This document shows positions 1-12,079 of a stretch of DNA of 64,000 nt, in pieces (positions within the stretch are counted from its first letter, which is position 1; the number at the start of each line of letters is the position of its first letter). Both the position numbers and the translations under genes were made by a program. Source of the DNA: Silurus meridionalis. Its lineage: Eukaryota > Chordata > Actinopteri > Siluriformes > Siluridae. A model generated the notes under the pieces. That model made no database searches. It was not told where the DNA came from and saw only the letters and a list, made by a program, of their open reading frames with translations. Where the stretch lies: contig NC_060906.1 in NCBI RefSeq assembly GCF_014805685.1, positions 18,730,164 through 18,794,163 of the forward strand, in the 5' to 3' direction.

Positions 1-673
1 ACAACTTGACAAGAAACCCTACACCTGGTTTAACCAGTATTTTGGCGGGAAACAGATTAAAAACACTGATCCAAGCCTGGACTTGTGTTATATTATGTTG
101 AAGGCGTTTCTCTTCTCACCTTCTGATGAAACTGCTGAGGTCAATGTCTGTGTTTTAAAATAAAATCCAGTCATGTTACTACTATTAGATGCTACTTCAC
201 CAATCTCACTGCATCCCAGATACAGGCTTGAACCAATACAGAGAAGGTGCAATTCTACTCAGATGTGCACCATGTTGATTCTGGAACATCGACGTTTCAC
301 AATAATACGTGAACACCGCACGTGTGCGCTTATTTATAATTCCTTCAGACTGCTAGCTACATAGCCAAGTGCTAGACTTCTATTCTTTATATGATCTAGT
401 CAGAGTAACTCTCTCTATGTTCACCTCACAAATTAAATCTAGTATCCAAAATTTACCAGCACATTTAATATCATCAAATTAACACTAGCAGCTTTATATA
501 TTAAAACCAATGATCATAACAGCTTTTTAGCAAGAGAGCTAACATCAGCTACTACTTCACCCTGCAATTAAAACCAACAAAAGTTGCCATCCAGTGTCGC
601 GCGCTACTCATTTGTTGGCGACACAAAATTGCAAACAGCTACCAAGTTACCTAAAAGGTATATTATTGCCAAT
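1..673. other. hmbox1 intronic sequence, nothing recognised
   Basis: AT-rich sequence downstream of the hmbox1 coding exon (the gene reads leftward), presumably intron. No exon matching the next HMBOX1 segment, RNA gene or clear repeat was seen. Confidence 0.4.
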
Positions 674-1164
674 TACACCAATCAGGCAAAACCTTATGGT
701 CACCTGCCAAATACAGTGTTGGTCCCCTTTTGCTGCCAAAACAGTTCTGACCCATTGAGCATTAATAGAATCAACTTCTTCAGCAGTTTGAGCTACAGGA
801 GATCATCTGCTGGTTCGGACTACACAGTTCAGCCTTCACTCCTAACGTGCATCAATGAGCCTCGGCCGCCCACAACCCTGTCGCTGGTTCACCACTGTTC
901 CTTCCTTGGAGCACTTTTGATAGATACTGACCACTGCAGACCAGGAACATCCAACAGGAGCTGCAGTTTTGGAGACCCAGCTGCCTAGACATCACAATTT
1001 AGACATCTAGACAACTCAAATTTTACACTCACCAATTTTTCCTGCTTTTAACACATCAACTTTGAGGACAAAATGTTCACTTGCTGCCTAATAACAAAGA
1101 GAATAATAAAGAGATCACTGTTCTTCACTTTACGGCTCATAAAGTTATGCCTGATCGGTGTATA
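674..1164. mobile_element. internally deleted Tc1/mariner element with both TIRs
   Basis: The left end begins TACACCAATCAGGCAAAACC and the right end, read in reverse, begins TACACCGATCAGGCATAACT, giving matching terminal inverted repeats. The interior keeps the two ends of an antisense transposase region typical of this abundant fish family but lacks the middle, so the roughly 490-bp copy is non-autonomous. The right end lies 92 bp from the last base of the hmbox1 coding exon. Confidence 0.7.
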
Positions 1165-1256
1165 AAGTCTATAGCATCCTGGACTGGGTGTCGATTTACA
1201 GAATAAAACTAAATCGTTGATATAATTTGATAGGAATTTTTTTTCTGATCACTGAC

Positions 1257-1748
1257 CTCATCAAGTCCTCGACCTTGTCGTCAACATCCATCTCTTCCTC
1301 CGTCCCATCAAACCCATACGGCCTCACCGCCACGGCTGCCGCAGTGTTTCCTGCCTGATAACGGGGTGGAGACAGTTTCCCGTTGGCTGACCCGTTTTGC
1401 GTAACAGCGACCAGTGAGACGGGTGGTGAGGTGGCGTAGCTGTTGCTCGGTGACGGGGAGAGGAACTGAGTCTGCGTGGCGGTGGTGGCAGTAGACACGG
1501 CCATGTGGGAGGTGGAGCTTTCATTGGTGCCATGTGAGGGGGCGGGGTCAGATCCAGAGGGAGCAGGGCCACAGGAGGAGGAGGCGGAGCCACGGCGCCC
1601 AAACTTGTCTCCGTGCTCTCGGTCGAGACGCTCCAGTGTGTCCAGTGCATGAACTATCTCGGGCTTGGTCATGCCGCTCCGCCGTAGCCGCTGCAGCAGA
1701 TCAATCTGCTCGATGGTGAAGCGCGGCTCGTCTGTATACTGGGACATC
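1257..1748 (-). CDS. hmbox1: hmbox1, first coding exon (partial gene)
   Basis: Encodes the N-terminus of homeobox-containing protein 1 (HMBOX1, also called HOT1), a nuclear homeobox protein known to bind telomeric repeats and act in transcription. The ATG is at 1747-1745 and about 163 codons follow. Residues 1-45 (MSQYTDEPRFTIEQIDLLQR and onward) match the HNF1-type N-terminal region almost exactly. A Ser/Thr/Pro-rich linker follows, then the acidic DVDDKVEDLM segment that precedes the next domain in the family. The acceptor is a long pyrimidine tract ending in CAG, with the exon beginning one base before the ATG (1748). The donor is AG then GTCAGT, with the last exon base at 1257. The ORF runs past the donor into intron, so its last residues are not real. 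The homeodomain exons lie left of the window. Human HMBOX1 can start 12 residues upstream; no matching upstream codons are visible here, so this ATG is taken as the start. Confidence 0.93.
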
Positions 1749-3023
1749 CTGGTGAAAAAAGGAGGGAAAACATTTTACATTTCTGTGAGACAAGAAACTG
1801 GGTTAAGCGGTAAATATTTAGACAGCAGGGCCGGAGATCATGAAATATGACTTGTCTGTATTTAAGACATTTTTCTCGACAGTCCTGGTCATGTTAACCA
1901 GGTTAATTTTTACCCATTTTACATCTGTGAGAAGTTTAGGATTCATGGTTATTCATTACAGCTTTAGGGGTTATCAGTCAAGCAAAACTTGTCAGCATAT
2001 TTGAGTCCTAAACTTGAAATGTGAAACTTAAATAAAGGCAGCAAGCAGAAAATGTATGCTTAGCAGAAACACTTACCCATAATGCATCTGAGCAGAAGTT
2101 TATAGTTCAAGGTTGGAATGTTGAAGCGTATGTGTACTCAGGCATGCAAATTACAGGTAAACATATAGCAAATCTTTCCCTTATATGGTGGGTTATTATA
2201 AATGTGTCAAGATAAGATTACAAACAGTGATGGAACCGTCAGTCAGGGGGCATAAGCATGAAATGAGACTTAGAATATGATCTTAATTTGCCATTAAAGC
2301 GCACGGAAATGAAGCTACGCCTCAAAATGGCTGACATTCCTCACAGCAGAACGACTCTGCAGCACGTCCTGACAATAAAAAGGAAAATCCTTTTTATACG
2401 TGACCTAATTCCTCCCGTCTGGAAACGTTCTGCCTTCATTAATATGGCTCATTGTGACTTATGTCTGCCGTTGCCATGGAAACCCTTCAGCAGTGATATG
2501 TGATTTCCTCAGATGGTATGTAATCTGATTTACTTCAACCATTCTGAGGCATTTTACATCATACGGTCCAAACCAATTCCACACAGAGAGGAAATAGATA
2601 AGTCACATTTCCAACTGTGTGTGATAAGAACAGGTCAAGCTACATAAAACATACATAACCAAACTTTATATATAAATAAAAGGCTATTATTCAATGCATT
2701 CATCACGGCCATTGTTTAAGTATGTTAACGGGTTCGGGTTTGAAATGTCATCAAGCCAAACAGAATCTATATATAATTATATGGTGTTTTTCTAAGATTC
2801 GTCTTTGTTTATTTTAACACGTTTACGATTAGTCAACTGCCAAGTGTCTTCCTGTCATTTCAACCATATACATTTGGTCCAGTTCACAGCAAAACTACAC
2901 ATTCCTCCAGCACACATGTGCTACATAAAACAGCCTAAAGTTACATGAGGCAGAACAGAACTAACTAAGACATCACAGGACTATATGAAAAGAACATGTA
3001 TATACAATATGACCCTTTAATTG

Positions 3024-3352
3024 TACACAAATCAGTCATAACATTAAAACCACCTGCCCCTTGTGCTGCTAAAACAGATCTGACCTTGTCGAGTATGGAC
3101 TCAATAAGACCTCTGAAGGTTTGCTGACGTATCTGGCACCAAGACAAAACCTGAAAATTCAAACATGTCTATCCAGCACAAATGCACAATTAATTGACTT
3201 GAAATCGTGCAAATTTTAAGGGCAAATCAACGCTAACGGGTTTTACAATATGGCAGGAACGCCACTGCCATGAAGGGATGTACTTGGTCTACAACAAAGT
3301 TCAGGTTCAATGCATCTCAAAGTAACATTCACATGAATGCTAGGACCCAAGT
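3024..3352. mobile_element. Tc1/mariner fragment (left end)
   Basis: Starts TACACAAATCAGTCATAACA, a terminal repeat related to the family at 674-1164. Antisense transposase-derived sequence follows: the minus strand encodes a stretch like LDKVRSVLAAQGAGGF, and 3259-3352 resembles the middle of the same family. The copy is truncated, has no right terminal repeat and is strongly decayed. Confidence 0.6.
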
Positions 3353-3850
3353 TTTTCTTCTCTCGGACCCAAGGTGTATACAGATGCTCATTTTCCTACT
3401 TCAAGCTAATAAATTTTGAAATCTCAGGCCATATCCGGACGTTCTCCTTCGAAAACTCATCTTTTTCCTTTCCGTATCAGCCTTTCGTCCACGCGGAGAC
3501 GCCGTTTTCGGTCAACAAAAAGACGCTTTTTGAAAATGCTGGTTTTAGTGTGTTTAGTGTAGACTTAAAAACGGAATCTTTCAAAAGCAATAAACACATT
3601 TTTAGTCAATGTCGCAAATTTTCAAAGCCAGTTGTAATGGAGGCTACATGCGTGCCGAGTTATCATCCACAAAGAGAGTGAGACAGTATAATGTACAGGT
3701 ATACAGTTAGACAGTCTGCGAGTGGTGATAACTGGACATTCCGATGGACGCTGACATTTCATCATGATAAGAGCTTCAGTAATGTACTGTGGCTTGTTGG
3801 TTCCAGAAAGGCTGGTTTGAGTCTTGCAGAAAATGCAGATCTCCAAAGCT

Positions 3851-3858
<8 letters not shown>

Positions 3859-3909
<51 letters not shown>
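3859..3909. repeat. (CA)n microsatellite
   Basis: About 25 perfect CA units. Open frames across it on both strands are repeat artefacts. Confidence 0.97.
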
Positions 3910-3910
<1 letters not shown>

Positions 3911-4004
3911 CTAAAGTTTACACTAAACAGTGCAAAAAAAACCCATCCAGCAACCAACAGTTCTGCGGATGGAAAACACCTTCTTAATTAGAGACAGTCA
4001 GACT

Positions 4005-4112
4005 GGTAGTTTTTCCTTGCCACAGTCACCATGGCTGCTCATCAGGGATTAATGCACACCATTCACCTTAACTATTAAAATTCTGTAAAGCTGCTTTGAG
4101 ACAATATAACTT
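4005..4112 (+). repeat. teleost dispersed repeat (copy 1 of 3)
   Basis: Contains the segments GTTTTTCCTTGCCACAGTCA and CTGTAAAGCTGCTTTGAGAC. These belong to a high-copy fish interspersed repeat that usually ends in TACAAATAAAATTGAATTG. Related copies are at 21590-21690 (reverse) and 44636-44780. The parent element class is not assigned here. Confidence 0.55.
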
Positions 4113-5038
4113 GACAGGAAACCCACAGTAACTCAAAAACTCTCTTTACAACTGTGACCTTCTGTGAGCATCTTGAAGGCACAACAACTCGGACCTAAAG
4201 TCTGAGCAGCTACAACAGCAGAAGCCCACGTTAACTTCTGTCAGCCAAAAATAGAAATCTCAGGCTACAGTGGGTACAAGTTGGACAAACAGGAAAAGCA
4301 TTGCCTGGTCTAGCTACAATATTGCATTTATGAAAGAAAAAGAAAATGAACACCACTTTCTGACCAATCAGAAGAGAGCATTAAACAGCTCCTTGGTATA
4401 ATGATATATAAAAAGTCTGCCCAAAATCCATAAACCCAGGCTTAAATAAATCACACATTAACCTGGTATCTCTAAGCCACTACATACAGGCTGAATGGAA
4501 AATTCATGCTAAATGGCTAAGCAATTTTTTTTAAACATTCCAGCTACTCAGTTAGTTTATACTCCGAACATGATGAAGCATTCAGACTTGTTCTTGGTGT
4601 CAGCCAATTACATTATAATTACTTTTATGTTAATAAATGAACAAGCAGTTTTATAGTCTATGAGATAGAAAGGAGCATCATGCCATATGGCGCTCTCGGA
4701 TTTGCGTTTGTTCTGTAACCGAGTGCCTCAGGTCCATTTTCCATCATCTTGCCAGCGTGTGTGCACAAGTTAAGACTAGAGGTCAGGCCTATTGTGCTGC
4801 AAATTAAAAAATCATTACTGAAAAAAGCTACATGAATCCGTTAAACATGTCTGCTAAGTTGCAAAGACAAGAGCAAGAATGACAAGTGTGTTCAGTTTTT
4901 CCACTAAGCTAATTGACCAATCAGACTGTTCCTCACCAACGAGCTCCGGCGCGGAGTCAACATGCAGAATCAACTGAGGCCGTCCGAACCAAAGCCAACG
5001 GTACGGCACAAAACTAAAGCCGAACGCTCGAAACACAT

Positions 5039-5081
5039 TTGGAGAGAGAACGATAGTAACACCTGGAGAGAGAACTAGGAT

Positions 5082-5122
<41 letters not shown>

Positions 5123-5262
5123 AGTAACATTTAGAGAGAAAAAGAAAACGAGAGTAACGTTTGGAGAGATAAAGAGAGAACGAGAGTAACGCCTGAAGAG
5201 AGAGAGAGAGAAAACACAAGAGTAACATTTAAAGAGAGAGAACGAGGATAACATTTTGGGGA

Positions 5263-5304
<42 letters not shown>

Positions 5305-5365
5305 ACGATAGTAACATCTGGAGAAAGAGAGAATGAGGATAACATCTGGAGAGAGGGAGAGTATG
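5039..5365. repeat. GA-rich minisatellite with (GA)n cores
   Basis: About nine imperfect copies of a 22-30 bp unit of the form GAGAGAGAACGAGAGTAACA plus CTG or TTTG, interrupted by pure (GA)n tracts at 5085-5117 and 5266-5301. The unit likely grew out of the dinucleotide tract. Confidence 0.8.
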
Positions 5366-5747
5366 TTTTTGGAACTCTATTGTTAGTGAGCTGTTAAACA
5401 GCTGTAGTTTGGGCTACAGGTAGGCACAGGTACAAAAACCTGGTAACAAGTGCACTGATTCCAGAGTCTCGTGTTCAATATATGCGTTACATTTAAGCAA
5501 TATTCTTTATTACATCTTATTAATTAAGAATTAGATTTTATGGCATGAAGGGGGAAAAAGAAAATTGGCCAAACATAATGTCAGTCTATATCAGTCGACT
5601 GTGGTTCATTTTTGTAATTGTGTTTTACAATTTTTTTTACAAATCAATCACTAGGACATGTAGGGGATTAACCAAGCATGGATCAAGTGCAACTTTGCTT
5701 CGGTAGTTTTGCACTGAAATTAAATAAAAAAAAATTATTATATATAT

Positions 5748-6522
5748 TACCGTATTTTTCGGACTATAAGCCCCTACTTTTTTCCCACGTTTTGAACCCC
5801 GCGGCTTAAACAACGAAGCGGCTTATTTACGGATTTTGCCTGGGTTTTTCCCGGTTTCACAAACTTCAAGCCAAAAAACAGAGCGACATAACATTAGACC
5901 AATGGAATTTTTGAACGGAAACGGGGAGGAAAAAAAAAAAAAAAAAAAAAAACAAACTCACCTGTGTTCTGAGCTGCACGGCATCGGGAGAAAAAAAGGT
6001 CCATCGGGTGATTTTTAAACACACGACGATGCCAAAAGAAAAACTCTCGGGAGAAATATTTGTGAAAGGAAGACGGTGAACAATGACTTTCTTGGTAGGC
6101 TACTGTTTAGACACAAGCCGTTGTAGCGCGTTGAGTCTGGGTGAAGGGAGAGCGCGCTAACTCCAGTTGCAACAGAAATCATATAAGCACAGACAGGTTT
6201 CCAAAACTCGTGCTTTTTTATTTTTCTTGGCAACAGCGTTAAGGGTTAGTCAAAGAAACTTAGAAATGAGCATCAGAAAATAATAACGACATATTCCTCG
6301 GTCTTGCACACGCGCAGTAATACCGGAAGAATGCAGTGCCAGGCTATTCCCAAAATACCGCTCTGCTCTTAAAGGAGCCACAACATATTTTACCCGTTAC
6401 ACCGTGTGTAACGTGTCTTTCGTTAAAGCCTGTGTAAAGTTCATTAGTGTAGACGGCTTATGTTCAAAATATAAATCTGTGTCAAATATATGGGTGCGCT
6501 TTATAGTCCGGAAATTACGGTA
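5748..6522. mobile_element. non-autonomous DNA transposon with CCGTATTTTTCGG ends
   Basis: The left end is TACCGTATTTTTCGGACTAT and the right end in reverse is TACCGTAATTTCCGGACTAT, both flanked by TA-rich sequence. The roughly 775-bp interior has a poly-A run and short decayed open frames but no recognisable transposase. The superfamily is not assigned. Confidence 0.65.
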
Positions 6523-6546
6523 TATAAATTTATACCAAAAAAAAAG

Positions 6547-6900
6547 ATGTACTAAATGGACAAAAATATTTGGACATCTGTCTACCACAAACACAAGGCA
6601 CACAATTGTATAGAATGTCCTTCGATGAATTTGCATAGAATTTTCCCCTACACTTGAACCAAGAGATCCAAACCTGCTCCAACATGACAATTCCCCTGTG
6701 CACAAAACCAGGTCCATGAACATATGGTTTACATTGGTTGGAGTGGAAGATCTTGATTGACCTGCTACAGAGCGCCGACCTCAATCCTACTGAACACCTT
6801 TTGATGAATTGGAATCTATTAACCGAAATCTGCAGCTTTACCTCAGACTGTCACTGAAGAATCCTTTCCCAAAAACTCCTCACACATAACACTTAGTTAT
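6547..6900 (+). mobile_element. decayed Tc1-like remnant
   Basis: Begins with an ATGGACAAAAATATTTGGAC end motif. Scattered plus-strand frames keep pieces of a Tc1-type transposase C-terminus: a DN.PVHK-like stretch, then ADLNPTEHL around the third catalytic acidic residue. No right end is found, and stops and frameshifts are numerous. Confidence 0.6.
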
Positions 6901-6988
6901 TCCTTTAGCTGCATTTATGTGGAGCACTCCTTTTTCAATCATTTTCCAGCCTGAGAACACCAGTTTAGATTTAACCTAAAGTATGGGA

Positions 6989-6991
<3 letters not shown>

Positions 6992-7020
<29 letters not shown>
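6992..7020. repeat. (AT)n microsatellite
   Basis: Perfect AT dinucleotide run. Confidence 0.95.
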
Positions 7021-7021
<1 letters not shown>

Positions 7022-8173
7022 CAAAAAAGACAAAATAGAAATAAAACAGATGAGCTGTGACTTCAAAGCACTAAGCCTATAAAAATTTTTTTTTATATAA
7101 AATGTGTAGTTTTTCCATTTGGGAATGTTACAAGAATGCAGGACAGATGCCTAAACCTAACTGGTTTCATTTAATACTTATAAAACACTTAAGTAGGAAA
7201 AATGTAATAAACGGGCAGATTGTTCCCTTTTCTTAAAATAGGCCACGTCATGAGACAAGGGCATGAGAGACTGACTGCAAGTGATAAAGAGATGCATACA
7301 GAGCAGGAGGAGCGAGACTAACTGGCATAAAGCAGCACTTATGACACACCGCTGTCATCTGCAGCAAAAAACCCTAATCGTCCTGCATTTAATCAGTGCA
7401 CCGATGGCCAGGTTGCTATAAGACAGCATAGAAAGGAATAGCACAGTCACCCCACAGGTTGCGCCACTTTCCTCAGGGTCATAAAGCACAGGGAAAGCTA
7501 GGCTGCAGCAGTGACGCTGCAGGTGCTGGTTAGCAGCGGGAGAAGGGACTGCGTAAGACGAGTCTCGTTCACCACTGCAAGGCACTGCACCAAAAAAAGA
7601 AGAAGAAGAAGAATGATAATTCCACTTTCTTCAAACATCAACACACACCTACAGGAAGCGAACACGAACGTCGATTATGCGCATTCTAAAAAGATACGCG
7701 GTATTCCGATTGAGTTTTTATGAAGCGCGCCGGGTTTGCATACATCCACGCCGCCATCTCTCATTTCCTCTCATTTCAGAGAAGAAAAGAAAGGAAAAAA
7801 TAAATAAATAAATAAAACACACAGAAGCGCCATTTCTCTGCGTCGCCATTATGATGATAAATGATTTGTGCAGGAACGCTTATGGCATTATGATCCCTGA
7901 CACAGCCGCAGCCCAGATTTTCATTTACTGCCAAAAAAAAAGGTTGATTTGTGAGAGGAATTTGGGTCACAGTGCAAAATAAAAACAGATGAATGACTTA
8001 AAATGAAAAAATAGATAAAAATCTCTGCTACTGCGTCACCGTAGTGGAGTAAAACGCATAAACGTTTTGTGGCCTTGATACGTGTTTTAACAAGTGGAAC
8101 TACATTTACCTTTAATTAAACATTATAAACCATTTACACACTTAAGACTTTATTTACTATATTAAAATTCCAG

Positions 8174-8197
8174 AAAAAAAAAAAAAAAAAAAAAAAA
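8174..8197. repeat. poly-A run
   Basis: 24 consecutive A within the hmbox1 intron. It may be the tail of an old retroposon, but no flanking duplication was identified. Confidence 0.9.
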
Positions 8198-10094
8198 GAT
8201 GCATCCTTGAGAGTTCAGTTGAGGAGTATTGTGTCTCCATTCTTCTTAACAAACAACCTTGAATGCATACTTACTAAAACACGTACAATACCAACAATAC
8301 TCAACCGCCTTTCACAGCATCCTCACCAGGTTAAACTATACAAAGGAAGCATTTACTGTGTATCTGTTCATGAGATCTTATGTGGACCACGACCTGTAGG
8401 TTTTCCCCCAATAAACAACATCCAGTCTGAAGATGTTCCACAGAAGGTTATACGGTTTACCAATTAAAAGACAACGCAATGCGACATCAGTCCAGACGAT
8501 GAGAAGAAAATGTGAAGGAGGATAAAATATGCAAATGTCGTTTCCTTAACATCAATCTCTAAATGCGTTATATTGCGTGCGAGCATCATGAACGAACTCA
8601 GAAGCTCCGGTTTTGTGCATTAGGATGAATCATGGCATTTACAGACTCGTGGTTTTGGTCCCGATTTAACCACATATACATAATTTGACGTTTGGCTGAA
8701 GTGCACACAGGTGAAGTGATTTAAACGTAATGAGAGAGTAATTCAAGTTCAGATTATAGTCGATCCATTAGTATCATAAAGTAATGAAATTGTGTAATGA
8801 TCACCTGCATCAGATATCAGAATAGGGATGTAATGCATATTAAAAAGGTGCAATTGGCTATTTTTTATACCTTATTTAAACAAATAACCTGGAAAATGTG
8901 CAGAACTTCTGTAACTTTTGTGTAAAGTCTCTGAGAGAGAAAAAAAATAAGTTTTGAGAGAATTTTTTTTTTTTGCGGATGCCTGTTGATAAAAACATCT
9001 GGCAACCAGATAGAACAATATCAAATCTTTGTACACGGACAACAAAAAAACTATAATCCTGATTTCTTTAAGGTGTATTTTCTGAAGCGGTCGTATCAGT
9101 CACTCTTCTACACGTGATATATGAATTCGCAGGGGGAACTTTGGGGAGCAGCGATTTGCAAATCTTCGTCGCACTGAACATACATTATTGAGCTGCACCT
9201 CATACACGCGTTGAATGGGACTCAAAGGAACGAAGTCCACCTAAGATCTGGAGGACAGGGCTTCATCAATCAAATATCAACCTCACCTATCTGAGCTAAT
9301 CTTAAAAAGGGAAAAACATGTAATACAGAAATCCTAGTGCAATCATCACTATTGTATTATAAAATGGACCAAACGTGATTAAAATCTAATAATACTCAAA
9401 AACACAAGATATCATATAAAATACGCCCAAATGAAAGTGTAGCAAGATGCACATCATAACTACTCCAGTCATATAAATATAAGGCCTCAGGCTTTGTGGG
9501 CTTGGCCTGCAATAGCTTGATTGCAGCAAACCGCCCATTATAAGCCAAAAATAACTCCACTCTCAGGATCGTGCTGAAATAAATAAAAGATCAAGCCATC
9601 CCTCAATCAGCCTGTACACTCATCCATGCTCATGTGCACCAAACCTGGTGCATTTAAGTGTATTACTTCTGGATTCTTTTGCAACAATACATGGGGCTTA
9701 AATAGAAGAGCTACATTGCTTCTGGGCTGAATTTCTAACACCGTCCTGACCTTTTGCAAGGGGAAAAAAAAAATCCCAAGACTGTTCATGTTCAGTGTGC
9801 TGAAGGAGGAAGCTTAGCTCAGCACAATGCATGCCGGTTCCACTGGCAAGATCATGCAAAAACAGCACATGGATAACAATAACCATCATTAATACTGATG
9901 CATGCAATTTCAGTTATTTAAGGTTTATATATAAAAAGGTAAACGCACTTAGAAGTGTAATTTGCATGCATTTAATAAACAAAGTGACATACAAATGTGT
10001 GCATTAACGAGATAACCAGCTTCACCGCTTTTCAGGTAAACTTTTAAGAAATCAGATGTTATCGTGTTTTTTCTCCCCTGCTAGCTGAGAGGCT

Positions 10095-10140
10095 GGCGCG
10101 CGCGCGCACAAATACACTGAAGCGCGCGCACGCGCTCGCG

Positions 10141-10175
<35 letters not shown>

Positions 10176-10176
10176 A
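10095..10176. repeat. (CG)n / (CT)n / (CA)n compound tract
   Basis: Alternating purine-pyrimidine GCGCGCGCGC segments (10095-10108 and 10121-10141) are followed by CT and CA runs. It lies about 230 bp downstream of the candidate hmbox1 exon 1. Confidence 0.9.
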
Positions 10177-10408
10177 AGTTAAACTAGCTAGCTAAATAAA
10201 TTCGCATCGATATCCAGAATCTACATTTTGATCCGTGCATGCATTCAGGTCTTTTCTCTAAAGCATTGCAATGCATTGGCGGACTGTGTGTTACAGTCTG
10301 GATTCAAGGCCTGGACCATATACACAAATATATCATAAAACAAAGATATAAAGTCGCTGCTAATGGCAGGCTAATTCCTCTTTAGAAATAAAGAATGCAA
10401 AGTCCTAC

Positions 10409-10600
10409 CTTCAGGATAGATGTGAATATTGCGACCGTCCCAGGCCAGCAGAGCATTTACTGACTTCCCCGAGTGCTGACGACGAGCAAATCCCGTTTAT
10501 TTTTCACATCTGAATATCGTGCATGGATTGTGTTTTTCCTGCAGCCCTGCCCCGGCCCTGCTCACTCGGGTTCAATCAGAGAGGCGGACTGTCTCGCCTT
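10409..10600 (-). other. hmbox1: candidate non-coding exon 1 of hmbox1
   Basis: On the minus strand a strong donor (GAAG then GTAGGA, last exon base 10409) lies about 8.7 kb upstream of the coding exon. Above it is a block with more GC and CpG than the surroundings. No reading frame from this exon continues in phase into the coding exon, so it would be 5' UTR. The upstream boundary is a guess. What supports it is the donor and the adjacent promoter-type motifs; transcript data are needed to confirm it. Confidence 0.4.
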
Positions 10601-10636
10601 TTGTCTGACTGACAACAGCGAGGTTGCCATCAAAAC

Positions 10637-10680
10637 CCGGAAGCTCTTCACCACGAGCGTCATGGGAAATGTGGTTCTAC
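10637..10680 (-). promoter_or_regulatory. promoter-type motifs upstream of hmbox1 (ETS and ZNF143-like)
   Basis: CCGGAAG at 10637-10643 is a consensus ETS site. On the minus strand 10678-10657 reads ACCACATTTCCCATGACGC, close to the ZNF143/SBS consensus (ACTACANNTCCCANNATGC) typical of TATA-less vertebrate promoters. Both sit just upstream of the candidate hmbox1 first exon. The assignment is by motif match only. Confidence 0.4.
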
Positions 10681-10699
10681 AAGTGGGAACCGTCGAGGC

Positions 10700-11333
10700 T
10701 GGTTTTGTTTCCCACTTTGTTTCACTAAATAGCAATATGAAGGACAGTATGTGGTGCCAAAACATTTTCCTGTGAAGGGCCAAAAATCAAACTTGATCGA
10801 AAATGCTTCATTATATACAAACTATATCAGAATCATCTTAAAAGCTTAAAATTGCTAAGTATGATGGGTCAAGGAATTTGACATGGTGTGTGGTGATAAA
10901 CAAATATAAAATGTTTTTTTTTTTTAAATCTAGGAAAATAAATGAAGTTAAGGACCTAAAGAAAGTTCAAGTTAAAGTGAGGCAGTGCAAAGATCATTTT
11001 CCCGAATAAGTAATTATATTGCAGGGTTGCAATATAATAGTCTTTATTGATTGTGTTACATCCTAAATAAACTGTGTGAGTTACATTACTGTAATGGTAG
11101 TGTTTATGAAAGCAGGTCAGACATGTTGGGTGGATGCTTGGTATTAGTGATCAGGTTGAATGAGTGATCAGAGATTAGTGATATCTTAGTGGGAATGTTG
11201 CAGTGTGGGGTTTTGGTCCCGATGGTCTGCAGCTTCCTGCCAGAGGGAAGTGATTGAAAAAGTAAAAAGAAAAGAGGAGTTACGTAGGGATTGAATAATG
11301 GAAAGCTGCTACAGTTCCCCTAATTTATGATTG
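10700..11333. other. intergenic sequence, nothing recognised
   Basis: Upstream of hmbox1. AT-rich, with no coding frame, repeat family or RNA gene identified. Confidence 0.4.

Positions 11334-11430
<97 letters not shown>
11334..11430. repeat. compound (GATA)n(GACA)n microsatellite
   Basis: About 11 GATA units pass directly into about 14 GACA units. The same compound arrangement in opposite orientation occurs at 38151-38262. Confidence 0.97.
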
Positions 11431-11431
<1 letters not shown>

Positions 11432-11475
11432 CTTACAAAACTGTATATAATGAAAAATTCACAGAATATCCTATG

Positions 11476-11867
11476 TACACTACCTGTCAAAATTCGCGAC
11501 ACTCCTCCTCCTTCAGCGGTTTGTCTTTATTTTATTTTATTATTAATCATTGCACAAGACAACAGATGCTCTAAAGAACAGTAAGAAGGCAAGAAATCTC
11601 ACAAATGAACTCTTGATAAGGTTCACCTGTGAACTGAAAACTATTCAAGGTGACTACTTCATGAATTAGATTGGAGAATCCCATGAGTTTGCCAAGCTGG
11701 CATCAAAGCAAAGGGTTCTTTAACATGTTTTTTTTTTTACTACACAATTCTATACATATTCTTTCATAGTTTGGATGTCTTTAGTATTAATGTACAATGT
11801 AGAAAATAATACAAATAAAGAAAAACCTGTGAAAGAGAAGGTGTCCAAACCTTTGACTGGTACGATA
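11476..11867. mobile_element. Tc1-type MITE with TACACTACCTGTCAAAATTC ends
   Basis: The left end is TACACTACCTGTCAAAATTC. The right end reads GTGTCCAAACCTTTGACTGG then TACGATA, the reverse of the common fish Tc1 terminus. The 390-bp interior has no intact transposase frame, so this is a deletion derivative. Confidence 0.65.
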
Positions 11868-12015
11868 TGTCTGTATACCATCTGTTGGCACACAGTGTAT
11901 ATCGTTTTGTACCATTGTACTTACAATGTACATGTATCATATTGTACTACATATAGTATATATATATACTTATTCCTTTACTGTAATTAAATATAAAGGC
12001 CCAGATTTCTGCATT

Positions 12016-12016
<1 letters not shown>

Positions 12017-12079
<63 letters not shown>
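12017..12079. repeat. (CTAT)n microsatellite
   Basis: About 15 perfect tetranucleotide units. Confidence 0.97.

Larger units (their letters stand above)
1749..10408 (-). other. hmbox1: hmbox1 intron 1 (about 8.7 kb)
   Basis: Intron between the candidate first exon and the coding exon. It holds Tc1-family fragments (3024-3352, 6547-6900), a TIR element (5748-6522), a teleost dispersed repeat (4005-4112), GA-rich tandem arrays (5039-5365), microsatellites and a poly-A run (8174-8197). Between 7480 and 7990 the sequence keeps several CpGs and looks less degenerate than its surroundings, but I recognise no element there. Elsewhere I see nothing coding. Confidence 0.45.
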
